This document shows, piece by piece, positions 28,211-36,581 of a stretch of DNA of 64,000 bases. The DNA is taken from the NCBI GenBank assembly GCA_029233985.1, contig JARGOK010000002.1, forward strand, positions 124,001 through 188,000, given 5' to 3'. Every line of letters begins with the position of its first letter. Position 1 is the stretch's first letter. This stretch comes from Candidatus Altimarinota bacterium. Its GTDB lineage: Bacteria > Patescibacteriota > Gracilibacteria > JAUYGZ01. The notes below the pieces were generated by a model. The model did no database searches. It was not told the origin of the DNA and was given only the letters and a program-made list of their open reading frames with translations. Made by a program: the position numbers and the translations under genes.

Positions 28211-28323
28211 AGAATAAGAAGAAAATATGCACACCTATTGTAATCCTGGATTCAAAGAACGCAAGACCGCTTTACAAGTTTTATTATTTTGTATTTCATT
28301 TTTTTCAAGTGCTATATTTTACA

Positions 28324-28878
28324 TCAATTCACTTGCCCGCTCGCTCCCCTATTCATAGCCGTCAAACCTGTACGAGCCAATTCTTTAATCCCAAATCCAC
28401 GTATTAAATCCAAAAAAGAATCCACCTTTGACGAGTCCCCAGTGATTTCCACCATTAGCGAATCATGTCCCACATCCACAATATTCCCTCGAAAAATATC
28501 AACAATCTGCATGATCTCTGAACGACTGGCTTTGGTGGCATAGATTTTCACCAATGCGAGTTCTCTCTGGACAGTCTGATCAAAACTAATATCACTTACC
28601 TTGATCACCTCTATCACCTTGTAGAGCTGTTTGATCACTTGCTCAGTATCCGTCTTGGTTCCATCGATCACTATCGTCATGCGACTGTATCCGCTTTGCT
28701 CACAAGCACCGATAGTCAAACTCTTCAAATGAAAACCTCGTCGACGAAAAAGACCGGTAATACGACTAAATACCAATGGGGTTTCTTGGACAATGGCTAC
28801 CACCACATGTTCTGTTTTTATCTCAGTAGATTTGACCTGAGTGTAGAGCGAATGAACTTGGTTTTTTATGACAGACAT
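28324..28878 (-). CDS. ilvN: Acetolactate synthase small (regulatory) subunit
   Basis: 184 residues. N-terminal ACT domain (about 23-95, VVVAIVQETPLVFSRITGLFRRRGFHLKSL) binds valine for feedback inhibition; a second domain (about 105-175) contains ELALVKIYA and GLTAMNRG at the end, as in IlvH/IlvN. It follows ilvB by 41 nt in the same operon. Confidence 0.95.
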   Translation of the reverse strand: MSVIKNQVHSLYTQVKSTEIKTEHVVVAIVQETPLVFSRITGLFRRRGFHLKSLTIGACEQSGYSRMTIVIDGTKTDTEQVIKQLYKVIEVIKVSDISFDQTVQRELALVKIYATKASRSEIMQIVDIFRGNIVDVGHDSLMVEITGDSSKVDSFLDLIRGFGIKELARTGLTAMNRGASGQVN

Positions 28879-28919
28879 AAAGAAAAATTAAGTGTGAGAA
28901 AGAATTTTTTATAAAAGCT

Positions 28920-30668
28920 TCAGGATATTTTATGAGTACCATCTGAGCAAGTAATCGTGTCAGACAAGCTTTTTCCACTTGGTACCATCGGAAACACATT
29001 TTCTTCTTTTTGAACAACAAACTCGCAGAGCACTGGACCAGTTTCTTGTCTCATACGTTCAATCACGGATTTCATATCTCCATTTGTCTCAGCTTTCATC
29101 GCTTTTATTCCGCAAGCCTCAGCAAGCTTCACAAAATCTGGATTAAACATCGGTGTAGAAGCATAATTTTTATCAAAAAAAAGCTCTTGCCACTGTCGGA
29201 CCATCCCCAAGAATGAATTATTTAGCACAGCTATCTTCACCGCAATCCCATCCTGAGCTAAAGTCACCAACTCTTGCATATTCATTTGAAAACTCCCATC
29301 GCCAATGATCGCCCACACTTCTTTTTCCGGATAAGCCACTTTAGCACCCATAGCAGCCGGCAATGCATAGCCCATTGTCCCAGACCCACCAGAAGTCAGA
29401 TGAGAATGCGGATTCTGAAACAAATACTCTTGAGCTGTTATCATCTGATGCTGACCCACATCCGAAGCAATAACCGCCTGCCCTTCAGTCTGTTTATACA
29501 ATTCTCTCACAACATCTCTCATACTCAACTTCATTCCTCCACCCTCTTCCTTCTTTTTTTGAATTATTGACTGAGGCACTGGGTACTCTTGCTTCCATTC
29601 CTCAATCTGCTTCAACCATTCGTTATATTCTCCTTGCTCAACAATCCCATTCATCTCTTTTAAAACATTCCTGGCATCTCCCACAATTGGCAATTCTGTG
29701 TGTACATTCTTTCCAATCTCTGCCGGATCAATATCCACATGAATAATGCTCGCTTTTGGCGCAAAATCATCAGCCTTTCCGATAATCCGGTCATCGAAAC
29801 GAAGACCAATCCCAAACAACACGTCACACTCCTGGACTGCAAAATTACAATGCGCAAAACCATGCATTCCCAGCATTCCCATCGATTGTGGATGATTTTC
29901 AGGAAAACATCCCAAACCATGAAGAGTCGTCACCACAGGAATATTCATCTTTTCAGCCAGTTCAATCAAATCAGGCATCGCATTAGCAATCAACACTCCA
30001 TGCCCAGCCAAGATCAATGGACGCTCAGCTTTTTCTAGCCATTGAGCCGCCTGCTGAATCATTCGCTTATTCCCCATCACCTTTGGTCGGTACCCCTTCA
30101 CGTCAGTTTTCTCTGGGTAGACAAATTCTTCAACCACTTGGTTTTGAATATCCTTTGGGAAATCAATCAGTACTGGACCAGGGCGACCGCTTCGAGCGAT
30201 ATGAAAAGCCTCTTTTACAGTAGCTGCAATATCTTTCGCATCAGTAATATAGTAGCTCTGCTTTGTAATTGGCTGAGTAATACCGATCACATCGGCTTCC
30301 TGAAATGCATCCGTCCCCGCCACTTGAGTCGGCACTTGTCCAGTAATAGCTATAATCGGCATCGAGTCCATATATGCATCAAAGATTCCCGTCACCAAAT
30401 TTGTCGCACCAGGGCCAGAAGTAGCCACACACACTCCCAGTTTTTCATGACCAGTCACTCGAGAATACCCAATAGCCGCTAAAGCAGCACCTTGTTCATT
30501 CCTTACCAAAACATGATTCAGATCCGGAAAATCCTTCATCACATCATAAAACGGCATAATAGCACCACCAGGGTATCCAAACAGATCCGTGACTCCTTCC
30601 ATCATCAGGCTCATAGCCATGACATGAGAGCCCGTTAGCGAACCTGTATATGTGTTCTTTTTAGCCAT
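28920..30668 (-). CDS. ilvB: Acetolactate synthase large (catalytic) subunit
   Basis: 582 residues. Thiamine diphosphate enzyme making acetolactate or acetohydroxybutyrate. The catalytic Glu is in RNEQGAALAAIGYSR (about residue 58), the FAD-binding middle domain is complete, and the ThDP-Mg motif GDGSFQMNMQEL ... AVLNNSFLGMVRQWQ is near 440-475. The C-terminus VPSGKSLSDTI is typical. Expression is probably set by the leader-peptide attenuator 75-180 nt upstream. Confidence 0.97.
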   Translation of the reverse strand: MAKKNTYTGSLTGSHVMAMSLMMEGVTDLFGYPGGAIMPFYDVMKDFPDLNHVLVRNEQGAALAAIGYSRVTGHEKLGVCVATSGPGATNLVTGIFDAYMDSMPIIAITGQVPTQVAGTDAFQEADVIGITQPITKQSYYITDAKDIAATVKEAFHIARSGRPGPVLIDFPKDIQNQVVEEFVYPEKTDVKGYRPKVMGNKRMIQQAAQWLEKAERPLILAGHGVLIANAMPDLIELAEKMNIPVVTTLHGLGCFPENHPQSMGMLGMHGFAHCNFAVQECDVLFGIGLRFDDRIIGKADDFAPKASIIHVDIDPAEIGKNVHTELPIVGDARNVLKEMNGIVEQGEYNEWLKQIEEWKQEYPVPQSIIQKKKEEGGGMKLSMRDVVRELYKQTEGQAVIASDVGQHQMITAQEYLFQNPHSHLTSGGSGTMGYALPAAMGAKVAYPEKEVWAIIGDGSFQMNMQELVTLAQDGIAVKIAVLNNSFLGMVRQWQELFFDKNYASTPMFNPDFVKLAEACGIKAMKAETNGDMKSVIERMRQETGPVLCEFVVQKEENVFPMVPSGKSLSDTITCSDGTHKIS

Positions 30669-30743
30669 ATCAGTAAAGAATTAATGTGAATATTAGTAGA
30701 TTCGAATATCATTCGTTGATTCGGATCGGGCGAGCGCAGCGAC

Positions 30744-30769
30744 AAAAAAAAAACCCTATATCAGGGCTT
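30744..30769 (-). terminator. Attenuator terminator ahead of ilvB
   Basis: Minus strand AAGCCCT (30769-30763), loop GATAT, AGGGTTT (30757-30751), continuing into a run of T to 30744. The 5' arm CCCT can alternatively pair with an AGGG that overlaps the leader-peptide stop codon (about 30801-30796), giving an antiterminator. Confidence 0.8.
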
Positions 30770-30798
30770 GTATCTTCACTTTATATGAAAGCACAACC

Positions 30799-30852
30799 CT
30801 AATTCAGAGGGATTCCCACGACGTTCACGAGGATGACGAATGATGCATTCAT
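30799..30852 (-). CDS. ilvB leader peptide (attenuator peptide)
   Basis: A 17-residue ORF, MNASFVILVNVVGIPLN, ending in TAG (30801-30799). Eight of the eleven residues from V6 to L16 are Val, Ile or Leu. It ends 30 nt before an intrinsic terminator hairpin that stands 76 nt before ilvB. The arrangement is that of ribosome-mediated attenuation: stalling on Val/Ile/Leu codons would cover CCCT in the leader and free AGGG to pair with the terminator arm. No Shine-Dalgarno is visible, as for most genes here. A possible promoter is TTGATG-16-TATTCT upstream (about 30870-30898). Confidence 0.78.
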   Translation of the reverse strand: MNASFVILVNVVGIPLN

Positions 30853-31091
30853 ATGATCAATAAGTTGTAAAAAGAATAGCACTCTCAAAAAAGACATCAA
30901 GGAAAAATACTCTTCCAGTCCGTCTTTCTAAATCCGTATTTCAGAACTGAAATCAGAGAGTATTAGCTCCAACAAAAAAAACATGGATTCAACTTAACAA
31001 TGCGAAATCATTTGCATTAATATTCCTGCAAAAAAAATGTAGTCATAGCATGTCTTCAGAACATTAGTGCGGTATTTATATCAAACCATGG
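30853..31091. other. Divergent intergenic region between the ilvB leader and obg
   Basis: The minus-strand promoter of the ilvB leader (TTGATG-16-TATTCT, about 30870-30898) is the only feature I can support here. The rest is AT-rich with no ORF of coding character. Confidence 0.4.
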
Positions 31092-31097
31092 TACAAT
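31089..31097 (+). promoter_or_regulatory. Extended -10 promoter of obg
   Basis: TGG-TACAAT (TGnTATAAT type). No good -35 box is seen. It gives a leader of about 20 nt before the ATG at 31123. Confidence 0.5.
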
Positions 31098-31122
31098 AAA
31101 ACGCCTAAAACTAATATTTCAC

Positions 31123-32508
31123 ATGTTCTGCGATCAAACACAGCTCGTCCTCACTGCAGGAAGTGGAGGAAAAGGATGTATTGCCTTTCTCCGTGAAAAA
31201 TTCATCGCAAAAGGTGGACCAAACGGTGGTAATGGAGGAAAAGGAGGAGATATGATCTTAAAGGTCAACACGGCTCTCAACAGTCTAATTGATCTTCATA
31301 CCTACAAAAAATTCACAGCAGATGCAGGAATGATGGGCCTCGGACAAAATAAGTACGGAAAAAATGGTGAAGATATGGTCCTTGAAGTCCCACTTGGAAC
31401 TATTGTTCGAGAAATTATTCGAAACACAGATGAAGAGATCATTGAAAAAAAAGTCATCGCAGATCTCTCAACTCCAGGGAAAAGCCTGCTTATTTGCAAA
31501 GGAGGAAGAGGTGGGTACGGAAATGCACACTTTGTGAGTTCAGTCCGCCAAGCGCCTAAATTTGCCGAACTCGGTGAAGACGGAGAACAAATCGAAGTCG
31601 AACTAGAACTCAAGCTCGTAGCTGATATTGGAATTATTGGAATCCCTTCTGCTGGAAAATCCACACTAATCTCTGTGATTTCCAATGCCAAACCAAAAAT
31701 TGCTGATTACCATTTTACGACACTCAAACCAAATCTCGGTGTGGTGAAAATTGCCGAAGGAGAATCATTTGTCGTCGCTGATATCCCAGGACTTATCGAG
31801 AATGCCCATGAAGGAAAAGGGCTCGGTATAAAATTCCTAAAGCATATCCAACGATGTCGATTACTCGTTCATCTCATCGATCCTATCCAACCAGATTTAT
31901 CCACACTTGAAAAAAAACCTGATGCAATATGGCAATCTGTCATCAATAATTTTGTCATGATAAATGCAGAGCTAGAAGCTTTTTCTCCGGAATTAGCGAC
32001 CAAACAACAACTGGTCGTTATTAATAAGTCTGATCAAATCGACGAAGAACTCGCCAAAGATCTCATCGAACATCTAAAAAAAGAAACCAAAAAAGACAAG
32101 CGGTTCATATTTTTTGACAAGTCTATCTCTGCCGCAACCACTGCAAACATACAAGAACTCAAATACTTTCTCTCCGGAGAACTCAACAAACTGCCAAAAG
32201 AAGTTCTTCTCGACCCAAAGTCGCCAGAAGCTATGGAAGATCCAGATGCACCAGTCATCTATCGTCCGCATCTCGACAATCCAAAATACTTCTCCATCGA
32301 AAAAGTAGCCGAAGAAACCTTCAAGATATCAGGTCAACGAATCGAGCAAATAGTCAATATGACCGACGTCAACAATCCAGAAGCTATGATGAGAGTCGAC
32401 GATGTTCTCTTCAAGATGGGAATTGCCAAAGAACTCAAAAAACAAGGAGCACAAGATGGATGCACCCTCATTATCGGAAAACACGAACTTGAATTTACTC
32501 GCGATTAG
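31123..32508 (+). CDS. obg: GTPase Obg/CgtA, ribosome assembly
   Basis: 461 residues. The Gly-rich Obg fold fills the N-terminus (about 1-160, GSGGKGCIAFLREKF, GGPNGGNGGKGGD). The G domain follows with G1 GIPSAGKST (about 172-180), G3 DIPGLIE, and G4 NKSD. The C-terminal OCT domain (about 375-461) contains FKISGQRIEQIVNMTD and DDVLFKMGIAKELKKQGAQDG. Binds the large ribosomal subunit and links GTP level to assembly. Its 3' end overlaps the convergent 211-aa gene by 14 bp. Confidence 0.96.
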   Translation: MFCDQTQLVLTAGSGGKGCIAFLREKFIAKGGPNGGNGGKGGDMILKVNTALNSLIDLHTYKKFTADAGMMGLGQNKYGKNGEDMVLEVPLGTIVREIIRNTDEEIIEKKVIADLSTPGKSLLICKGGRGGYGNAHFVSSVRQAPKFAELGEDGEQIEVELELKLVADIGIIGIPSAGKSTLISVISNAKPKIADYHFTTLKPNLGVVKIAEGESFVVADIPGLIENAHEGKGLGIKFLKHIQRCRLLVHLIDPIQPDLSTLEKKPDAIWQSVINNFVMINAELEAFSPELATKQQLVVINKSDQIDEELAKDLIEHLKKETKKDKRFIFFDKSISAATTANIQELKYFLSGELNKLPKEVLLDPKSPEAMEDPDAPVIYRPHLDNPKYFSIEKVAEETFKISGQRIEQIVNMTDVNNPEAMMRVDDVLFKMGIAKELKKQGAQDGCTLIIGKHELEFTRD

Positions 32509-33130
32509 TTTTCTTTTTTTCTAAAAGAAGTTTTCTGCGAAACAGTTTTTTTAGCAACTGCGCACCACCTTCCAACCATAAATCCCCTCTCTGAAGAAAC
32601 AAAAGGTCTACTTCACGATGAGATAAAGCTGCTCTTAACTCAAGAAAATACTCATGAGTTTCTTCAGACATCGTTTGAACATCCTCCATCAGTATTTTTA
32701 GCTGCTTAGTTTCAGAACTAGCCCATTTTATAGAAGGGTAACACTTCTCGAGCAATGGATTAAATTCACGAACAAATACCGCTCCTTTCTGACCTAAAAG
32801 CTGTTCATCTCCAAGGATATGCTCCAGCACAATTTTACGAACTAGTTTGATTCCCGAAAAATTGATGGCCGTTGATGATTGAGAAACATGTTTTTCAGGA
32901 TCACAAGCATCAATAAGCAATTGAACACAGTCTCTTACATCTGTATAAATCAAAGGAATCTGAACATAACTAACCTGAGCTGAGGTCAACAAACGTCCAT
33001 AAGACTCTTCCATAGAATCCACAACATTTTGAGCATCAAGAAAATTCTGAGAAATACCCTGTAAATTCCTCTGAACCAATTCATCAATCTCTTTCATTTT
33101 ATCCACATTTTTCAAGCGTACTTCAGACAT
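32495..33130 (-). CDS. Helical protein of unknown function
   Basis: 211 residues, soluble, largely helical, with no signal peptide or membrane segment. The C-terminus is highly basic (KKLFRRKLLLEKKKTNRE). It starts 18 nt after the stop of the PEGA-like membrane protein, so the two form an operon. No family recognised. It overlaps the end of obg. Confidence 0.75.
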   Translation of the reverse strand: MSEVRLKNVDKMKEIDELVQRNLQGISQNFLDAQNVVDSMEESYGRLLTSAQVSYVQIPLIYTDVRDCVQLLIDACDPEKHVSQSSTAINFSGIKLVRKIVLEHILGDEQLLGQKGAVFVREFNPLLEKCYPSIKWASSETKQLKILMEDVQTMSEETHEYFLELRAALSHREVDLLFLQRGDLWLEGGAQLLKKLFRRKLLLEKKKTNRE

Positions 33131-33148
33131 ACATTCTCAAACAAAAAA

Positions 33149-34123
33149 TTATTCACGAACCACCAATTCCTGGTATTCGGAGGCACTATACTCGAGAAAA
33201 ACACCGTCAGAAAGACGAATTATCCGTGTCGGCGCACCTATTTCAAATTCATTTAAGATTTCAGCTTCCAAAGTATCGAGATTAAAAGATATCAACCCAA
33301 CAACAGGCTCAGGTCCTGAAACACTTGCTACAAGATCATCTAATAATCCTCCATCTTTGTAGAGCTCTACATCATCTACGACCATCAAAAGCTTGTAATC
33401 TTCACCTGGAAACCACACTACTCGATCCATTTTTTCATATTCACTCAGTGGCGTCAGTGCATCCACACTCGGCTCCCATACCCACATCTGAGACTGCTGG
33501 TCTACCACCACATGTAAGAGTACTCGCTCACCTCCATCACTTACCAGTGCTTGTTGTACCAGTACAGAATCATCAAACAATCGTCTCCTTCTCTTGTTTT
33601 CAACATTCACCAAAAACAATCTCTCTTCATCCACGACCGAAACAATATTTCCTCCAGCATCAAGAACAGGATTTTTTAAAGACTCAAAAGAAACAAGACG
33701 CTCACCACTAGATATTCGAACTAAATCCTTGCCAATAGAAGATGCTTTTAGAATATATTCATCCTCTTCTTCAGTCTCAGGAAAATCAACTTCATCTTTC
33801 AAATATGGAATCAGATGAAAATCAAGCTCCACCTCAAGACGATCACCAATAACAATCGTCCTTTTAAAAGTTTCATTGTAATACCCTTCCACACTCGCAA
33901 CAAATTGATGACTCCCGACAGGTAATTCAATCTGACACCTCAGAGGACATTCCAATACATCATCATCTACCAAAAGCTGAAAGTCTCGAGAGGCACTCAC
34001 CACTACAGAACCAATATTAAGAAAAAAAGCCCAATAAAAAATCCCACCAATCAATCCAAAAATAACCATAAAAACAATGACTACGGACCATCGAGACGGA
34101 TTATGAGCCTGAAATTCTTCCAT
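33149..34123 (-). CDS. Membrane-anchored PEGA-like protein with a beta-propeller-like outer part
   Basis: 324 residues. A membrane helix at about 14-36 is followed by a PEGA-type segment (about 42-105): the text VVVSASRDFQLLVDDDVLECPLRCQIELPVGSHQF has the small beta-sandwich pattern of PEGA domains with P-x-G. The remainder (120-324) has repeated strand-turn blocks with VW.PG and similar, like degenerate WD40/TolB-type repeats. Probably surface-exposed. Its promoter is an extended -10 (TGC-TATAAT, 34158-34150) that overlaps the divergent rbfA promoter. Confidence 0.7.
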   Translation of the reverse strand: MEEFQAHNPSRWSVVIVFMVIFGLIGGIFYWAFFLNIGSVVVSASRDFQLLVDDDVLECPLRCQIELPVGSHQFVASVEGYYNETFKRTIVIGDRLEVELDFHLIPYLKDEVDFPETEEEDEYILKASSIGKDLVRISSGERLVSFESLKNPVLDAGGNIVSVVDEERLFLVNVENKRRRRLFDDSVLVQQALVSDGGERVLLHVVVDQQSQMWVWEPSVDALTPLSEYEKMDRVVWFPGEDYKLLMVVDDVELYKDGGLLDDLVASVSGPEPVVGLISFNLDTLEAEILNEFEIGAPTRIIRLSDGVFLEYSASEYQELVVRE

Positions 34124-34128
34124 ATTTC

Positions 34129-34158
34129 TGATATAATAGTGACCTCGAAATTATAGCA
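34129..34158. promoter_or_regulatory. Overlapping divergent extended -10 promoters (rbfA and the PEGA-like gene)
   Basis: Plus strand TGA-TATAAT (34129-34137) for rbfA; minus strand TGC-TATAAT (34158-34150) for the PEGA-like gene. Both predicted transcription starts fall near 34143, so the two promoters probably compete. Confidence 0.6.
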
Positions 34159-34175
34159 TATCCAAAAAACTCACT

Positions 34176-34511
34176 ATTCCTAATCCCCTTCCCATCTCTT
34201 ATCGAAACGAACAAGTCGGCAAAGAACTTCGAAAAGCTCTCAGCCAGTCTTTCCAAGAAGAACTACAGTACGAACGCTATGGACTCATCACCATCACAGA
34301 TGTTGTAGTCACCAGAGGTCTCGAACAAGCGAAGATTTTTGTCAGTACCATGAAGCACGGTCGTGACCTAGTAAAGCTCTTAAATAGCAATGTAGCCAAA
34401 TGGAAAACACGCATCAAAAACATTGTCAATCTCCGAAAAATCCCAACCATGACATTCGAGTACGATATCAGCAACGAAAGAGTAACAAAAATGGAAGAAA
34501 TGATGGAATGA
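34176..34511 (+). CDS. rbfA: Ribosome-binding factor A, with a non-AUG start
   Basis: 111 residues if started at ATT (34176). The frame reads ISYRNEQVGKELRKALS, then YGLITITDVVVTRGLEQAKIF, the KH-like core of RbfA, and ends MEEMME. RbfA binds free 30S subunits and helps mature 16S rRNA. Between the upstream in-frame TGA (near 34139) and the conserved N-terminal helix there is no ATG, GTG or TTG; the candidates are ATT at 34176 or ATC at 34194. An extended -10 promoter (34129-34137) gives a leader of about 30 nt. Length fits small RbfA proteins. A sequencing error cannot be excluded. Confidence 0.85.
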   Translation: MPNPLPISYRNEQVGKELRKALSQSFQEELQYERYGLITITDVVVTRGLEQAKIFVSTMKHGRDLVKLLNSNVAKWKTRIKNIVNLRKIPTMTFEYDISNERVTKMEEMME

Positions 34512-34516
34512 ACATC

Positions 34517-35194
34517 TTAGTCTTCAAAAAGCACCTCATACAACTGACGATTTGTGAACTTTCTATGTGAAAGACAGTTTTCACCAAAAAAAGCGAAAAT
34601 CAGTTTCTGTCTAAACTCATTAATAACCTGACAAACTCTGGGTTCTGTCACGTTATTGAGTGTTCCTATTTCACTGAGTAGATATCCTTCACGACAATAC
34701 ATATCAACATATCGTCTATTTTGAGGAGTTAAATTATTATAAACATTTTGTGCTCTGAAGCTCAGAGTATCAAATAACTTGTCATATCGAAAACGTGAAT
34801 CAACAATATACTCACTCAACCTGTAGTCATCTATATTTCTATATTTCAGCTTACTAAATGCATTCTTGGCTGATCCTGATCTCCCATTTTTTTCCCTAAA
34901 AAAACTCATCGTTGCCTTGTAAACCAAGCTACGCAAAAATGGGACTTCAAAAACCATTTTTTTTATACATTTACGAGGGTTATTGTCAAAACACTTCAGC
35001 TGGTTTAGCAGAAAAAACTGAAATATATCATCTCTTTCATGTTCGTCTAAACAGTATTTCTTTATCACACTACGAATAAGTGTTTCATGCTCATAAAAGA
35101 AATTCATCAGTTTATCTCTCTCTTGATAATATGAATGATCTAAAAAATGACTCTCGGGAGTATCGAAATGTTCTTCCTTGGGTGGTCTTTTCAT
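34517..35194 (-). CDS. Divergent sigma-70 family (ECF-like) RNA polymerase sigma factor
   Basis: 225 residues from ATG 35194, chosen because a perfect promoter (-10 at 35219-35214) would start transcription near 35207, after the other candidate ATG codons. Region 2-like helices lie at about 20-95 (YYQERDKLMNFFYEHETLIRS, DDIFQFFLLNQL, LRSLVYKATMSFFRE). Region 4-like HTH is at about 155-200 (LTPQNRRYVDMYCREGYLLSEIGTLNNVTEPRVCQVINEFRQKL, described as a recognition helix around TEPRVCQVINEF). Phe/Tyr/Asn content is higher than in neighbours. No anti-sigma gene is adjacent. Confidence 0.7.
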   Translation of the reverse strand: MKRPPKEEHFDTPESHFLDHSYYQERDKLMNFFYEHETLIRSVIKKYCLDEHERDDIFQFFLLNQLKCFDNNPRKCIKKMVFEVPFLRSLVYKATMSFFREKNGRSGSAKNAFSKLKYRNIDDYRLSEYIVDSRFRYDKLFDTLSFRAQNVYNNLTPQNRRYVDMYCREGYLLSEIGTLNNVTEPRVCQVINEFRQKLIFAFFGENCLSHRKFTNRQLYEVLFED

Positions 35195-35213
35195 AAAAAA
35201 TTTAACAGATGAC

Positions 35214-35241
35214 ATTATACAAAATAAACACAGATTGTCAA
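35214..35241 (-). promoter_or_regulatory. Perfect consensus promoter of the sigma-factor gene
   Basis: Minus strand TTGACA (35241-35236), 16-nt spacer, TATAAT (35219-35214). It sets the start codon of the sigma factor and implies transcription by the housekeeping sigma, with a leader of only about 13 nt. Confidence 0.82.
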
Positions 35242-35461
35242 TAAACAACTCACGCACTAAAAACAGTATCATTGATAAAACCATCAACAATATTCACATA
35301 CTAAAACAATAATAAAGTATTGCGAACAGAAGCAAAAATGAACAAAAATTTAAAAAAGCTTCTACCACGACATTGTTCATCTATTCTGACACTTAGAAAA
35401 ACTTCACAGAATTCTAAAAAAATGATGCAATAGGTAACAGCTTATTTGTGAAAATTTTTCG

Positions 35462-36514
35462 ATGAAAACTCCTCCTTCTTCACCAGACCCAAATATTACT
35501 CAAAAAATTCGTCGACCACAAAGTCATAGCAATTTTTCGCCGCGTATCGTTGTCGAAAAAGATATTGAGTTGAATATCAAATCAGTATGTGAAGAACAAG
35601 ATGTCATTTATATCCCAGATGTACCTCTTTTGAAAACAGAAAAAGAAAAACAAAGTCTCGTATACTTCGACGCAATCCGAAAAATGATCCAACAACTTTT
35701 TGCTGAAAGAGATCAAAAAACAGGCAAGCATCTCGATAAAGTTGGGAAATATGCAGAGTTTCTTTTGAATGCTGAAACATTCAAAACACAAATGCAGAGC
35801 ATACTTGAAGAAGAGTATTCCGACCAACCCTTCAGAAAAACAGAATTATCAAGAATCTCTGAACCAAAAACAATAGAAAAAATAAAGCTCGGATTACATC
35901 TGCATGATATTGGGAAACTACAACAAGAAATAATCGATCTGATAAACGCACCACGAAAACTCACACATGAAGAAAAACTCACTACCATGAGACACACAGC
36001 AGTGAGAAAAATCTTAGACGAACTCAGTATTTTTGATCCTATTATACGACAAATCGCTCTTTTTCATCATGCTCCCAGCTATTGGGGAGCAGACCCTTAT
36101 CGAGATGACACTCTCAGTCTCCCCACTCAAGCCATTGCGTTTTGGGATAAAAAAGAAGACAAAGAAGCTGATAGAGAAAACTACTTCCTCCAAATCACAG
36201 ACACACAACAACCCATCACACTCCCCTACGCGCACGAATACCTCCCACTTCACGTCATCATAAGTGAAGAAATAGATATATTTGACGCAATGACTGAACC
36301 CAGACCATACCGACAACACGAACCATTCTGGTTTCGCCAACAACGCAGAGGGAGTAGAAAAATCAATACTGCAAGAAGCCACTACAGCGTACAAGACGAA
36401 CTACTAAAAAGATGTTCTCACGATCGCAAGGGAAAAATTGCTCATCTTATTCTCACAGTTCTTCAAGAAAACTGGGAAAATGGTGCTATGCTAAAAGAAA
36501 ACATTGCTGCCTAG
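35462..36514 (+). CDS. HD-GYP-like phosphohydrolase domain protein
   Basis: 350 residues. After a disordered N-terminus comes an HD fold: KTGKHLDKVGKYAEFLL (first His, about 84-100), HLHDIGK (about 145-151), MRHTAVRKILDEL, FHHAPSYWGADPY, and IFDAMTEPRPYRQ. The last block is the D-x-x-D-A-[LM]-T-x-x-R-P-Y signature of HD-GYP proteins, which hydrolyse cyclic di-GMP, but the GYP motif itself is replaced by WGADPY. The residues needed for metal binding appear present. Substrate is therefore uncertain. Confidence 0.75.
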   Translation: MKTPPSSPDPNITQKIRRPQSHSNFSPRIVVEKDIELNIKSVCEEQDVIYIPDVPLLKTEKEKQSLVYFDAIRKMIQQLFAERDQKTGKHLDKVGKYAEFLLNAETFKTQMQSILEEEYSDQPFRKTELSRISEPKTIEKIKLGLHLHDIGKLQQEIIDLINAPRKLTHEEKLTTMRHTAVRKILDELSIFDPIIRQIALFHHAPSYWGADPYRDDTLSLPTQAIAFWDKKEDKEADRENYFLQITDTQQPITLPYAHEYLPLHVIISEEIDIFDAMTEPRPYRQHEPFWFRQQRRGSRKINTARSHYSVQDELLKRCSHDRKGKIAHLILTVLQENWENGAMLKENIAA

Positions 36515-36523
36515 AGCAACCTT

Positions 36524-36551
36524 TTGATCTTCAAAAAAAATCTGCTACTAT
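36524..36551 (+). promoter_or_regulatory. carB promoter
   Basis: TTGATC (36524-36529), 16-nt spacer, TACTAT (36546-36551). Leader of about 24 nt, no Shine-Dalgarno before the ATG. Confidence 0.55.
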
Positions 36552-36581
36552 CACTGAGATAAAAACTAACTCTCTACGAGA

